From Podochytrium sp. JEL0797 (taxonomy: Eukaryota; Chytridiomycota; Chytridiomycetes; Chytridiales; Chytriomycetaceae): a stretch of DNA of 45,520 bases. The notes under the pieces were generated by a model. It saw nothing but the letters and a program-made list of their open reading frames with translations, did no database searches and was not told where the DNA came from. The position numbers and the translations under genes were made by a program. The DNA lies in assembly GCA_027596195.1 (NCBI GenBank), contig JADGJG010000092.1, positions 1-45,520 of the forward strand, given 5' to 3'. Below are positions 33,340 to 41,953 of this stretch, one piece after another (positions within the stretch are counted from its first letter, which is position 1; each line of letters begins with the position of its first letter).

Positions 33340-34081
33340 TTTCTTTCATTCTTTTTCATCACATCAAGTCTGCAGGCAGCGAACAAAATAAAACAGTTAA
33401 ATAGAAGTTTTGGATGGTGATGGGTTTGGAGGGATTTTAGCGAATCATTTTCGGCTATCGAGAGGGTGCCTTCAAAAAAAGGAACTCGTCGTTGATAATT
33501 CAAGGTGGCATGCGACGTTTCCTTTATCACTTCATTGATCCCTTCTTTTTTGATTTGATTTGATGGCACCCCCATGTGCGCCGAGCCCTCGTTGCTTGTT
33601 TCCCCAAAATTTCCAAAAAGTGCATCGTGCACATGGGCAACGACCGCGCCCACCTTTTCTCCCTTGCCGCAGCAGCCGTGCATCACTCTGCACACCACTG
33701 GCTTCTATCATCATCATGCACACGTGTGTTCCACTCCTGCACTCGTTTCTTGCCGAGGCGATGAATGGTTGTCGGGAAACGCAAGGTTGGTGGGGATGCA
33801 GCAAGCTTGCCTTTTTGTGGGTTTCAAGGTGAGCTTCCCTTATCTTCTTGCTGTTGTGGATGCTATCAGCGAGAGGGCTGGGGGGAAGGGTGGGGGGGGG
33901 GGTGCTTTCACTGCCTTTTTTAGCCCCTTTCTCCAACGAGGGCTTTGGCATCTTGAACCGTTGGAGCGTGTACGGGAGCAGCTTAACACAAAAATCCTTC
34001 ACCACATGCCGTTGCGCCATTCCAACTCAATCAAAACGAATCGTCCCCAGAAAATGTGCAGCACCCTCCAAAGCACCCTCC
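33340..34081. other. Intergenic region left of the tandem duplication
   Basis: No supportable gene. Two overlapping open frames on opposite strands (33532-34020 minus, 33574-34215 plus) lack domains and codon preference. A run of ten G lies at about 33892-33901. The sequence directly abuts the first repeat unit at 34082. Confidence 0.5.
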
Positions 34082-34086
34082 CCTCC

Positions 34087-34530
34087 TACACGAGAAACAA
34101 GATCATAAGACTAGCAATACGATCGAAGCGAGCAATGGATCGGGCGAGTGGGTCATTATATCCTTGCTTCGGAAACCTTTTCTCGTTTGCGCAACATGCT
34201 AGGTTCTTTATCTGAGAAATCACTCTCGTTGCGTACCTTCTAGTCTGCTACTTGGTCCTGTTCGCGGAACCTCGGTACGCGAATCTGAGTGCGGCTGGAC
34301 CGATTGTCCTATTTTTTTCTGCTGGGTTATCGTTCTCGCACCCCGACACGTTTCCTCTCGCATTAATGGTCCTGGGTCCACTCTTCGATGTATTTGAGGC
34401 CGGGTGGGGGGATCAAAATTTGATTGTCACCCTCCTGGGTATTGGGAGGGGTTTGGCGGATCGCGTGGCTACAGAACAGTGGGGATATATTGTGGGTGAG
34501 GTTGTGTTTTCAGGATTTATCGTGCGCTGA
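34087..34530 (+). pseudogene. Decayed membrane-protein copy, unit 1
   Basis: Related to the intact gene at 35732-36274. The frame reads RASGSLYPCFGNLFSFAQ, hits TGA at 34213-34215, then continues in the same frame with LVLFAEPRYANLSAAG, FDVFEAGW and TEQWGYIVGEVVFS (intact protein: FAGPRYANLSAAG, LDVFEAGW, GEQWGYAVGEAIM). The segment between the N-terminal part and the RYANLSAAG block is shortened relative to the intact gene. The C-terminus is further cut by a deletion specific to unit 1. TGA is the normal stop of several genes here, so readthrough is not expected. Confidence 0.8.
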
Positions 34531-34906
34531 TGAAAATTTAGAACGCTGGGGGGAGAAGGGAAAAACCTCCTCACTCGAGTGTTTGTCTATTTTGCTCATC
34601 AGGAGATCATGGGCATCGGAAAAAAAATCGGAGAAATTATGTTTTTAAAATGGGTTGTCAGATTTCGGGAGAGGTATTTAGAGAATAAAATTTCCTCTCT
34701 ACCTCTACCGAATTCGCTCCCTGGGAGCGAATCACTCTTTCATGCTCATCTTTCCCACCCAAATTCTCCTATACCGAGGTTCCGGCAGACTCCAAATCCA
34801 GAGACAACACATTCACTTTTGGCTTATCTAAGCGACGAAAGCGAGGTGTTGAAATATCGGGTTTCGCCGACATTTCCACGGATGGCTGATCCACAACAGT
34901 TAACCC

Positions 34907-34984
34907 TTACGTCACTGCCCCACCGAAATACACGTGCGTCATTTCGTGGGGCAGTTTGATTAAAACGCGTTCCACGATATAAAA
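34907..34984 (+). promoter_or_regulatory. bZIP-like site, inverted repeat and TATA box, copy 1
   Basis: TTACGTCA (34907-34914), a CRE/ATF-like half-palindrome, is followed at once by an inverted repeat (34915-34954): left arm CTGCCCCACCGAAAT, right arm ATTTCGTGGGGCAG, with one extra base in the left arm and an 11-base loop that contains ACACGTGCG. TATAAAA lies at 34978-34984. The TATA box is so close to ATG 34994 that the transcript may begin inside the annotated ORF. Confidence 0.7.
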
Positions 34985-34993
34985 TGCGCGGGC

Positions 34994-35263
34994 ATGCTTG
35001 CTCTGGCAGTCAACAAAACATTCTTCAAAAAGCCACAAATGCCAAACGCTACGTCCCAATCTGTTGCTCAGTTCTTTGAATCTTTCAAGCACGGCAACAC
35101 ACACGAGAAAAAAGGCAATCAACCTGCGCCTGTTCAACCATACCACCAGTCATCAGTCGAAAACTCCATTACACAGATTATGAGAGGATCCAGTGAACCG
35201 ACGGCTGAAAAGCCTCCCGTTTTCTATACCACGATTCCGCTGGGGGGTTCCCGATATATTTGA
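34994..35263 (+). CDS. Short conserved repeat-unit protein, copy 1
   Basis: 89 residues from ATG 34994; a second in-frame ATG at 35039 would give 74 and fits better with the TATA box at 34978. The sequence is polar with AQFFESFKHG in the first half and ends SSEPTAEKPPVFYTTIPLGG then SRYI. No signal peptide and no membrane segment. The three copies in this window agree best at the C-terminus. No known family. Confidence 0.6.
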   Translation: MLALAVNKTFFKKPQMPNATSQSVAQFFESFKHGNTHEKKGNQPAPVQPYHQSSVENSITQIMRGSSEPTAEKPPVFYTTIPLGGSRYI

Positions 35264-35731
35264 TGATTGGAAGATTGAATTGAAACTAGTGATAATAAAA
35301 TATATTGTAAACACAACGACCACTTCATAGAATATTGATTCACAACAAACGATACTCAACAGGGGAAGTGGAAAACTCTGATAATTTATTCAGTTCGGAT
35401 TTCCCAACTGATCCCACTGAAACTGAGTTCACAACCAGCTTTGAAGATGCAACCATCCTTTTTGTTGACACCCTTCTACACCGGAAGCGTATTTCGTTAA
35501 TGGTTTCCTGCGCATTGTGAGAGATCACCAAGTTCGCGGGGACCTCGAATGGAAGAAAACACTCATGAGTTTGGAAGCTGCATTTTTCAAAGAACAGGAT
35601 GCATGGGGAATTTATCAGCTTAAACAGTTGAGCGTGTGTGGGAGTGGCGCGAAATTGGAGACTTGCACACAAAAAAAACGCTCACGTGGGAAGCGCCAAG
35701 TCGATTTAATCATAACAAATCTTTCCCAGAA

Positions 35732-36274
35732 ATGCAGCTGCCTCCAGAGTCAGAGACGCTCATGCACGAGAAACAAGATCCCGAGTCTCTTAATACGATG
35801 GCTGCCCGCAATGAGTCAGGCGGGTGGTTCACTCTCGCCTTCTTTCGGCAAGCCCTCATCACCTATGCGACATTTTCCGTGTACGGCAAACTCTGCATCT
35901 GGGACCAATACGCGCTCAAATACGCTATCCCGCTCCTGATGGGCTTTGCCGCCTGGTGCCTACTCCCTTTCGCAGGGCCTCGGTACGCGAATCTGAGTGC
36001 TGCCGGCCTGTTTGTCCTCTCCGTCGATCTCTCGCTTTCACAGCCCGACTTATTTCCGTCGATTCTCATGCACCTGGGGACACTGCTCGATGTATTTGAG
36101 GCCGGTTGGGTTGCGCAGAATATCACGGTTGCATTTCTCTTGATTTTGGGCTGGGATTTTGTGAATCGCGTGACTGGGGAACAGTGGGGATATGCTGTTG
36201 GAGAGGCTATTATGATAGTTATTTTTGCGACGCAGCTCTATCTGGCGCGGGGGCGATTTCCTTATCATTTTTAG
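35732..36274 (+). CDS. Multi-pass membrane protein of the repeat unit, copy 1
   Basis: 180 residues, ATG 35732 with G at -3. A polar N-terminus (about 1-31) is followed by hydrophobic segments near 32-51, 62-80, 87-104, 110-122, 131-144 and 155-171, so four to six membrane passes. The motif LDVFEAGW (119-126) and RYANLSAAG (84-92) are the most conserved parts in all five related copies in this window. No Cys/His cluster or known transporter motif. Codons run from C-ending to G/T-ending as in the other genes here, which supports coding. TTTCCCAG directly before the start could be the acceptor of a leader intron. Function unknown. Confidence 0.75.
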   Translation: MQLPPESETLMHEKQDPESLNTMAARNESGGWFTLAFFRQALITYATFSVYGKLCIWDQYALKYAIPLLMGFAAWCLLPFAGPRYANLSAAGLFVLSVDLSLSQPDLFPSILMHLGTLLDVFEAGWVAQNITVAFLLILGWDFVNRVTGEQWGYAVGEAIMIVIFATQLYLARGRFPYHF

Positions 36275-36709
36275 CCTACCCTCATGAAAACATTATTAAA
36301 CCCCATCATCCGTGTTCGTCCCTTTTTAATCTGCATTCCAACCTGGGCGGACCCATTCGAAGGCTTAATTACGGAAAACGCGTCGTGAAAAATTGAGTGC
36401 TTTTCGACCTAATTTTGCCGTGGCCCGGATGTGTGATGATCCTTGAAATAAAAGTCACTGGTCTACGAAGCGGGGAAAATCGTGTGATCCGTGAGGAAGT
36501 TTGATCAGCTCACCGAGCCAAAACCCAAGTTCAGCTTTCGAGTCCACCACTCTCCCGATTTTGGAAGCGGTCTGAACAGGCGAATTGGGGAAATAATATG
36601 TATGTGTATGCCAAGAAGCTTGAACGATTGGGCATGTGTGGGAGCACCGTGAAAAATCAATCCCCTTCAGGGATTAATCAAATTAAAAAATTTGCCCAGA
36701 AAAGCAACA

Positions 36710-36933
36710 ACCAGTGACAGAGACGCTCCTGCACATGAAACAAGATCCTGAGACACTCAAAACGATCGCAACCAGCAAGGGATCAGACGGCTGGTTCAGT
36801 CAGTTTTCTCTCGTGCTAGCGACCCGACACATATCCTGGTGTCTTCTTGATCCTGGGGCCACTTCTCGATTTATTTGAGGCCGGTTGGGTGTCACAGAAT
36901 GGCGTGATTGTCTGTCTGCCGTTGCTTAGTTGA
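36710..36933 (+). pseudogene. Second decayed membrane-protein copy, unit 1
   Basis: The start resembles the intact gene (GACAGAGACGCTCCTGCACA, then AAACAAGATCC), but the ATG has become AAG-like sequence. After KGSDGWFSQFSLVLATRH the frame changes, a long middle segment is missing, and the family block LLDLFEAGW resumes in another frame before a stop at 36931-36933. Confidence 0.75.
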
Positions 36934-37065
36934 GATTTGGTTGTTGGAGAGTGCTGACGTTGCTGTTTATCATTTTTATAAACGGATACTGAAAAATCGA
37001 TTAATAAACCCATGACCCGCTCGACGACTGCCACACAGGACTCACTCGTAACTCCAGTCAATATC

Positions 37066-37180
37066 TGATCATTGCCAGTTGGAGCGGCTAATCAATCGGT
37101 GTGCAACAAATTCCCAACCTTTTTTCTCGACAAACTTCATCCTCAAATGGAATCTGCCATGGCCTTCGATGGATACAACC
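37066..37180 (+). pseudogene. Captured MYND-gene fragment, unit 1
   Basis: Plus-strand sequence reads NQSVCNKFPTFFLDKLHPQ then ESAMAFDGYN, the same peptide as the minus-strand MYND-type locus at 41216-41779. Similarity starts at TGATCATTGCCAG and stops after the GGATACAACC sequence, where the frame runs into a stop. It is a fragment with no start codon. Confidence 0.75.
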
Positions 37181-37246
37181 GAATTTCTCATGGGTAATGA
37201 TTGATGTCAGTTTGTCGCTTATCAAAGTCACAGAAGCGCGACCTCC

Positions 37247-37717
37247 TACACGAGAAACAAGATCATAAGACTAGCAATACGATCGAAGCGAGCAATGGAT
37301 CGGGCGAGTGGGTCATTATATCCTTGCTTCGGAAACCTTTTCTCGTTTGCGCAACATGCTAGGTTCTTTATCTGAGAAATCACTCTCGTTGCGTACCTTC
37401 TAGTCTGCTACTTGGTCCTGTTCGCGGAACCTCGGTACGCGAATCTGAGTGCGGCTGGACCGATTGTCCTATTTTTTTCTGCTGGGTTATCGTTCTCGCA
37501 CCCCGACACGTTTCCTCTCGCATTAATGGTCCTGGGTCCACTCTTCGATGTATTTGAGGCCGGGTGGGGGGATCAAAATTTGATTGTCACCCTCCTGGAT
37601 ATTGGGAGGGGTTTGGTGGATCGCGTGGCTACAGAACAGTGGGGATATGTTGTGGGAGAGGTGGTGTTTTCAGCCTTGTTTGTATCGCGGTTTTATCGTG
37701 CGCTGATGAAAATTTAG
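37247..37717 (+). pseudogene. Decayed membrane-protein copy, unit 2
   Basis: Same element as at 34087-34530, with the same in-frame TGA (about 37373-37375) so the stop predates the tandem duplication. The 3' part is longer than in unit 1: after GEVVFS it continues LFVSRFYRALMKI to a TAG at 37715-37717. The open part from about 37376 to 37717 keeps three hydrophobic segments but has no ATG at its start. Confidence 0.8.
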
Positions 37718-38092
37718 AACGCTGGGGGGAGAAGGGAAAAACCTCCTCACTCGAGTGTTTGTCTATTTTGCTCATCAGGAGATCATGGGCATCGGAAAAA
37801 AAATCGGAGAAATTATGTTTTTAAAAGGGTTGTCAGATTTCGGGAGAGGTATTTAGAGAATAAAATTTCCTCTCTACCTCTACCGAATTCGCTCCCTGGG
37901 AGCGAATCACTCTTTCATGCTCATCTTTCCCACCCAAATTCTCCTATACCGAGGTTCCCGCAGACGCCAAATCCAGAGACAACACATTCACTTTTGGCTT
38001 ATCTAAGCGACGAAAGCGAGGGGTTGAAATATCGGGTTTCGCCGACATTCTCCACGATTTTTCACGGATGGCTGATCCACAACAGTTAACCC

Positions 38093-38170
38093 TTACGTCA
38101 CTGCCCCACAGAAATACACGTGCGTCATTTCGTGGGGCAGTTTGATTAAAACGCGTTCCACGATATAAAA
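38093..38170 (+). promoter_or_regulatory. bZIP-like site, inverted repeat and TATA box, copy 2
   Basis: Same cluster as copy 1: TTACGTCA directly before an inverted repeat at 38101-38140 (left arm CTGCCCCACAGAAAT, right arm ATTTCGTGGGGCAG), then TATAAAA at 38164-38170. The single difference in the left arm falls at the unpaired base. Confidence 0.7.
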
Positions 38171-38179
38171 TGCGCGGGC

Positions 38180-38449
38180 ATGCTTGCTCTGGCAGTCAAC
38201 AAAACATTCTTCAAAAAGTCACAAATGCCAAACGCCACCTCCCAATCTGTTGCTCAGTTCTTTGAATCTTTCAAGCACGGCAACACACACGAGAAAAAAG
38301 GCAATCAACCTGCGCCTGTTAAACCAAACCACCAGTCATCAGTCGAAAACTCCATTACACAGATTATGAGAGGATCCAGTGAACCGACGGCTGAAAAGCC
38401 TCCCGTTTTCTATACCACGATTCCGCTGGGGGGTTCCCGATATATTTGA
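38180..38449 (+). CDS. Short conserved repeat-unit protein, copy 2
   Basis: 89 residues, differing from copy 1 at a few positions (SQM for PQM, VKPNHQ for VQPYHQ). The alternative inner start is ATG 38225. It sits in the same place relative to the TATA box and to the membrane-protein gene 455 bases downstream, so the two genes duplicate as a set. Confidence 0.6.
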   Translation: MLALAVNKTFFKKSQMPNATSQSVAQFFESFKHGNTHEKKGNQPAPVKPNHQSSVENSITQIMRGSSEPTAEKPPVFYTTIPLGGSRYI

Positions 38450-38903
38450 TGATTGGAAGATTGAATTGAAACTAGTGATAATAAAATATATTGTAAACAC
38501 AACGACCACTTCATAGAATGTTGATTCACAACAAACGATACTCAACAGGGGAAATGGAAATCTCTGATAATTTATTCAGTTCGGATTTCCCAACAGATCC
38601 CACTGAAACTGAGTTCACAACCAGCTTTGAAGATGCAACCATCCTTTTTGTTGACACCCTTCTACACCGGAAGCGTATTTCGTTAATGGTTTCCTGCGCA
38701 TTTTGAGATCTTCAAGTTCGCGGGGACCTCGAATGGAAGAAAACACTCATGGGCTTGGAAGCTGCATTTTTCAAAGAACAGGATGCATGGGGAATTTATC
38801 ATCTTAAACCGTTGAGCGTGTGTGGGAGCGGCGCGAAATTGGAGACTTGCACCGCCACAAAAAAAACGCAAGTCGATTTAATCGTAACAAATCTTTCCCA
38901 GAA

Positions 38904-39446
38904 ATGCAGCTGCCTCCAGAGTCAGAGACGCTCATGCACGAGAAACAAGATCCCGAGTCTCTTAATACGATGGCTGCCCGCAATGAGTCAGGCGGGTGGT
39001 TCACTCTCGCCTTCTTTCGGCAAGCCCTCATCACCTATGCGACATTTTCCGTGTACGGCAAACTCTGCATCTGGGACCAATACGCGCTCAAATATGCTAT
39101 CCCGCTCCTGATGTGCTTTGCCGCCTGGTGCCTACTCCCTTTCGCAGGGCCTCGGTACGCGAATCTGAGTGCTGCCGGCCTGTTTGTCCTCTCCGTCGAT
39201 CTCTCGCTCTCACAGCCCGACTTATTTCCGTCGATTCTCATGTACCTGGGGACGCTGCTCGATGTATTTGAGGCTGGTTGGGTTGCGCAGAATATCACGG
39301 TTGCATTTCTCTTGATTTTGGGCTGGGATTTTGTGAATCGCGTGGCTGGGGAACAGTGGGGATATGCTGTTGGAGAGGCTATTATGATAGTTATTTTTGC
39401 GACGCAGCTCTATCTGGCGCGGGGGCGATTTCCTTGTCATTTTTAG
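38904..39446 (+). CDS. Multi-pass membrane protein of the repeat unit, copy 2
   Basis: 180 residues, the same length as copy 1. Differences seen: Gly to Cys at 71, His to Tyr at 114, Thr to Ala at 148 and Tyr to Cys at 178. No stop or frame change. Both copies remain intact, while the two older relatives within each unit are broken. Confidence 0.75.
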   Translation: MQLPPESETLMHEKQDPESLNTMAARNESGGWFTLAFFRQALITYATFSVYGKLCIWDQYALKYAIPLLMCFAAWCLLPFAGPRYANLSAAGLFVLSVDLSLSQPDLFPSILMYLGTLLDVFEAGWVAQNITVAFLLILGWDFVNRVAGEQWGYAVGEAIMIVIFATQLYLARGRFPCHF

Positions 39447-39881
39447 CCTACCCTCATGAAAACATTATTAAACCCCATCATCCGTGTTCGTCCATTTTTA
39501 ACCTGCATTCCAACCTGGGCGGACCTATTCGAAGGCTTAATTACGGAAAACACGTCATGAAAAATTGAGTGCTTTTCGACCTAATTTTATCGTGGCCCGG
39601 ACGTGTGATGATCCTTGAAATAAAAGTCACTGGTCTACGAAGCGGGGAAAATCGTGTGATCCGTGAGGAAGTTTGATCAGCTCACCGAGCCAAAACCCAA
39701 GTTCAGCTTTCGAGTCCACCACTCTCCCGATTTTGGAAGCGGTCTGAACAGGCGAATTGGGGAAATAATATGTATGTGTATGCCAAGAAGCTTGAACGAT
39801 TGGGCATGTGTGGGAGCACCGTGAAAAATCAATCCCCTTCAGGGATTAATCAAATTAAAAAATTTGCCCAGAAAAGCAACA

Positions 39882-40105
39882 ACCAGTGACAGAGACGCTC
39901 CTGCACATGAAACAAGATCCTGAGACACTCAAAACGATCGCAACCAGCAAGGGATCAGACGGCTGGTTCAGTCAGTTTTCTCTCGTGCTAGCGACCCGAC
40001 ACATATCCTGGTGTCTTCTTGATCCTGGGGCCACTTCTCGATTTATTTGAGGCCGGTTGGGTGTCACAGAATGGCGTGATTGTCTGTCTGCCGTTGCTTA
40101 GTTGA
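39882..40105 (+). pseudogene. Second decayed membrane-protein copy, unit 2
   Basis: Counterpart of 36710-36933 in the second repeat unit with the same lost start, frame change and internal loss, so it was already broken before the tandem duplication. Confidence 0.75.
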
Positions 40106-40233
40106 GATTTGGTTGTTGGAGAGTGCTGACGTTGCTGTTCTATTTATTAACGGATACTGAAAAATCGATTAATAAACCCATGACCCGCTCGACGACTGCC
40201 ACACAGGACTCACTCGTAACTCCAGTCAATATC

Positions 40234-40348
40234 TGATCATTGCCAGTTGGAGCGGCTAATCAATCGGTGTGCAACAAATTCCCAACCTTTTTTCTCGACA
40301 AACTTCATCCTCAAATGGAATCTGCCATGGCCTTCGATGGATACAACC
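40234..40348 (+). pseudogene. Captured MYND-gene fragment, unit 2
   Basis: Same fragment as at 37066-37180, carried by the second repeat unit. It lies about 1.3 kb from the inverted longer copy at 41668-41782. Confidence 0.75.
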
Positions 40349-40521
40349 GAATTTCTCATGGGTAATGATTGATGTCAGTTTGTCGCTTATCAAAGTCACA
40401 GAAGCGCGAGGGCTTGAAAAAAAATCGGTCGGCAATCCAACCTCCAGCGAATCGATCGAATCTCTGGCGACCTTCTCCACAATTTTTTTCATGAATGGCT
40501 GATCCACGAGAAGCGAACCCC

Positions 40522-40599
40522 TTACGTCGCTGCTCCACCAAAATGCAACGTGTGTCATTCGTGGGGCAGTTTGATTAAATCGCGTTCCACGATATAAAA
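40522..40599 (+). promoter_or_regulatory. bZIP-like site, inverted repeat and TATA box, copy 3 (diverged)
   Basis: TTACGTCG then CTGCTCCACCAAAAT, an 11-base loop region, and ATTCGTGGGGCAG (to 40569), with TATAAAA at 40593-40599. The spacing from site to TATA to ORF is kept although the flanks have diverged, which points to function. Pairing of the arms is weaker than in copies 1 and 2. Confidence 0.6.
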
Positions 40600-40604
40600 T
40601 CCAC

Positions 40605-40871
40605 ATGTGCATGCTGGCAGTCAACAAAACATTCTTCAAAAAGCCAGCCAGTCAAATGCCAAACGCTACATCCAAATCTGTCGCTCAGTTCTTTGAATCT
40701 TTCAAGCACGGCAACAAACACGAGAAGGATGGCAAACAGGTTGCACCAGAACGCGAGCCGTCCGTCGAAAACTCCATTACGCTGATCTTGAGAGGATCCA
40801 GTGAACCGACGGCTGATAAGCCTCCCGTATTCTATACCACGATTCCACTGGGGGGTTCCCGGTATATTTGA
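40605..40871 (+). CDS. Short conserved repeat-unit protein, copy 3
   Basis: 88 residues from ATG 40605, inner ATG at 40656. Compared with copies 1 and 2 it has an in-frame two-residue gain near the N-terminus (KPASQM) and an in-frame shortening in the middle (VAPEREPSVENSI), yet the last 40 residues are nearly unchanged. In-frame indels and a kept C-terminus in the most diverged copy are the best evidence that this frame is translated. No membrane-protein gene follows it. Confidence 0.65.
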   Translation: MCMLAVNKTFFKKPASQMPNATSKSVAQFFESFKHGNKHEKDGKQVAPEREPSVENSITLILRGSSEPTADKPPVFYTTIPLGGSRYI

Positions 40872-41215
40872 TTATTAAGGAGGCCATAAAATAAATAATA
40901 AAAATAAACTTTTACACGTAGTTTGTGGAGGATAGTCATTGGTTGGCGATTGATTGATGAACTGGCGCTACTCGTTCCACTCGACGCGTTGACATGCGGC
41001 GGAGAAGAGTGAAAGTTTGAGCAGTTGAACTTCATTTCTGAGACACAGGAGGTTCGAAAGGATGGGATATGTCCGGCGAGGTCTTTGTTTGTTGAAATTC
41101 ATTTCTCTACCGACCTTGCCCAATTCTTGATGAATCGAACCGGTAAATTGCAGTTGATGATATTTTGGCGGGGATTGGGGTCGAAAAGAGCGACAAGGAG
41201 AGTATTGAAGGGTGT
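40872..41215. other. Intergenic stretch right of the repeats
   Basis: No gene. AT-rich 3' flank of the third short ORF, then mixed sequence. Nothing matches the repeat unit after about 40900. Confidence 0.5.
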
Positions 41216-41779
41216 TCATCTAAACTCCATATTCTTTATGACAATCCCTCCCAATCCCTCCCTCTCCCTCCCTTCTTGAAATATGACACGCGTAACATTC
41301 AACACTTTCCTCCCCCCCCCCCTGCCAAGATGAAAGACAACCCACTTGACCGAATCAGCACAAAAACCAGGCGCCTTCCCTCGGATTTTGTACATTTTCC
41401 CGTTCATGCCGACATACTTTGGATTCTGGAGTCCGTGAATGCGCACTAAATTGAATTCAATGAGATTGTCTGGAGAGCGGCAAGTGGATTTGTGACCGGA
41501 TTTCCAGGCGACTCGTTGACATGCTGTTGAACCGCGGAACTTGCTGCGACATCCTTGGCAATTCTTGAGTTTTGAAACGACCGCATCCCCCTACAGAACC
41601 GGCACCAGGGATAAGACGCCCTCGCGGTATCGTCCTCGTTCATAAACTGTCTTGGCGAGTATGTATTGGTTGTATCCATCGAAGGCCATGGCGGATTCCA
41701 GTTGAGGATGGAGTTTGGCGAGAAAAAAGGTTGGGAATTTGTTGCACACCGATTGATTTGGCGCCCTAACTGGCAATGA
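41216..41779 (-). pseudogene. MYND-type zinc-finger gene remnant
   Basis: One minus-strand frame runs from 41779 to a stop at 41216-41218 with a single interruption, TAG at 41591-41593. Before it lies helical sequence (MAFDGYNQYILAKTVYERG). After it comes a MYND-like finger: NCQGCRSKFRGST, then ACQRVAWKSGHKSTC, with the usual CQ-x3-W-x2-H-x3-C end but fewer residues than normal between the Cys pairs. Next is LQNPKYVGMNGKMYKI, like the NGxxG segment often found after MYND fingers, and VKWVVFHLGRGGGRKVLNV. There is no ATG at the 5' end. A pseudogene is most likely; a missed intron over the TAG is possible. Confidence 0.65.
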
Positions 41780-41953
41780 TCATATTTACCCCAATGACGT
41801 TTATTTTTACCCCCAGTTGCGCTTTGAGAAACCCGCGCATTTATCAGCGATGACTCATTTATCCCACCAATTCAAATACCCCCACACAGTGTGATATAAC
41901 GGGAGGGGCGGAACGCAACTGCAGCCCTCGTAAACCTCCACAAAATAGCAAAC

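Larger units (their letters stand above)
34082..37241 (+). repeat. Direct tandem duplication, unit 1 (3160 bp)
   Basis: Begins CCTCCTACACGAGAAAC and ends GTCACAGAAGCGCGA, where unit 2 begins with the same sequence. Content in order: decayed membrane-protein copy (34087-34530), spacer (34531-34906, nothing coding), regulatory cluster (34907-34984), short ORF (34994-35263), spacer (35264-35731), intact membrane-protein gene (35732-36274), spacer (36275-36709), second decayed copy (36710-36933), MYND-gene fragment (37066-37180). By eye the two units differ only at scattered bases and short indels, for example an 18-27 base loss near 34512 and a 13-base loss near 34873 in unit 1. Confidence 0.95.
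37242..40409 (+). repeat. Direct tandem duplication, unit 2 (3168 bp)
   Basis: Second copy of the unit at 34082-37241 with the same order of parts: decayed copy 37247-37717, regulatory cluster 38093-38170, short ORF 38180-38449, intact membrane-protein gene 38904-39446, second decayed copy 39882-40105, MYND-gene fragment 40234-40348. It ends CAGAAGCGCGA at 40409 and then continues into sequence that resembles only the middle of a unit. Confidence 0.95.
40410..40900 (+). repeat. Diverged partial third unit
   Basis: From about 40480 the sequence again follows the unit around the regulatory cluster and short ORF (compare 38050-38460): TTCTCCACAATTTTTTTCA, GGCTGATCCAC, the inverted repeat, the TATA box and the ORF. 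It is clearly more diverged than units 1 and 2 are from each other, and similarity stops shortly after the ORF stop at 40871. It is therefore an older copy not part of the recent tandem event. Confidence 0.8.

Noticed and set aside
33532..34020. 162-codon minus-strand frame left of the repeats
   Set aside because: Low-complexity, overlaps another equally long frame, no homologous copy or motif to support it.
33574..34215. 213-codon plus-strand frame entering the repeat unit
   Set aside because: No conserved motif, no codon preference, starts outside and ends at the stop of a decayed membrane-protein copy.
34213..34215. TGA within the membrane-protein copy read as selenocysteine or reassigned codon
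   Set aside because: TGA ends several firm genes here (for example at 21765-21767 and 22158-22160) and the copy has other damage.
35335..35520. Possible small protein after the short ORF, also present at 38518-38706
   Set aside because: Unit 1 lacks the ATG found in unit 2 and the few differences seen are amino-acid changing, so there is no sign of constraint.
34082..40900. Repeat units as a transposon
   Set aside because: No transposase, reverse transcriptase, terminal inverted repeats or target-site duplication was seen; the structure is a plain head-to-tail duplication.
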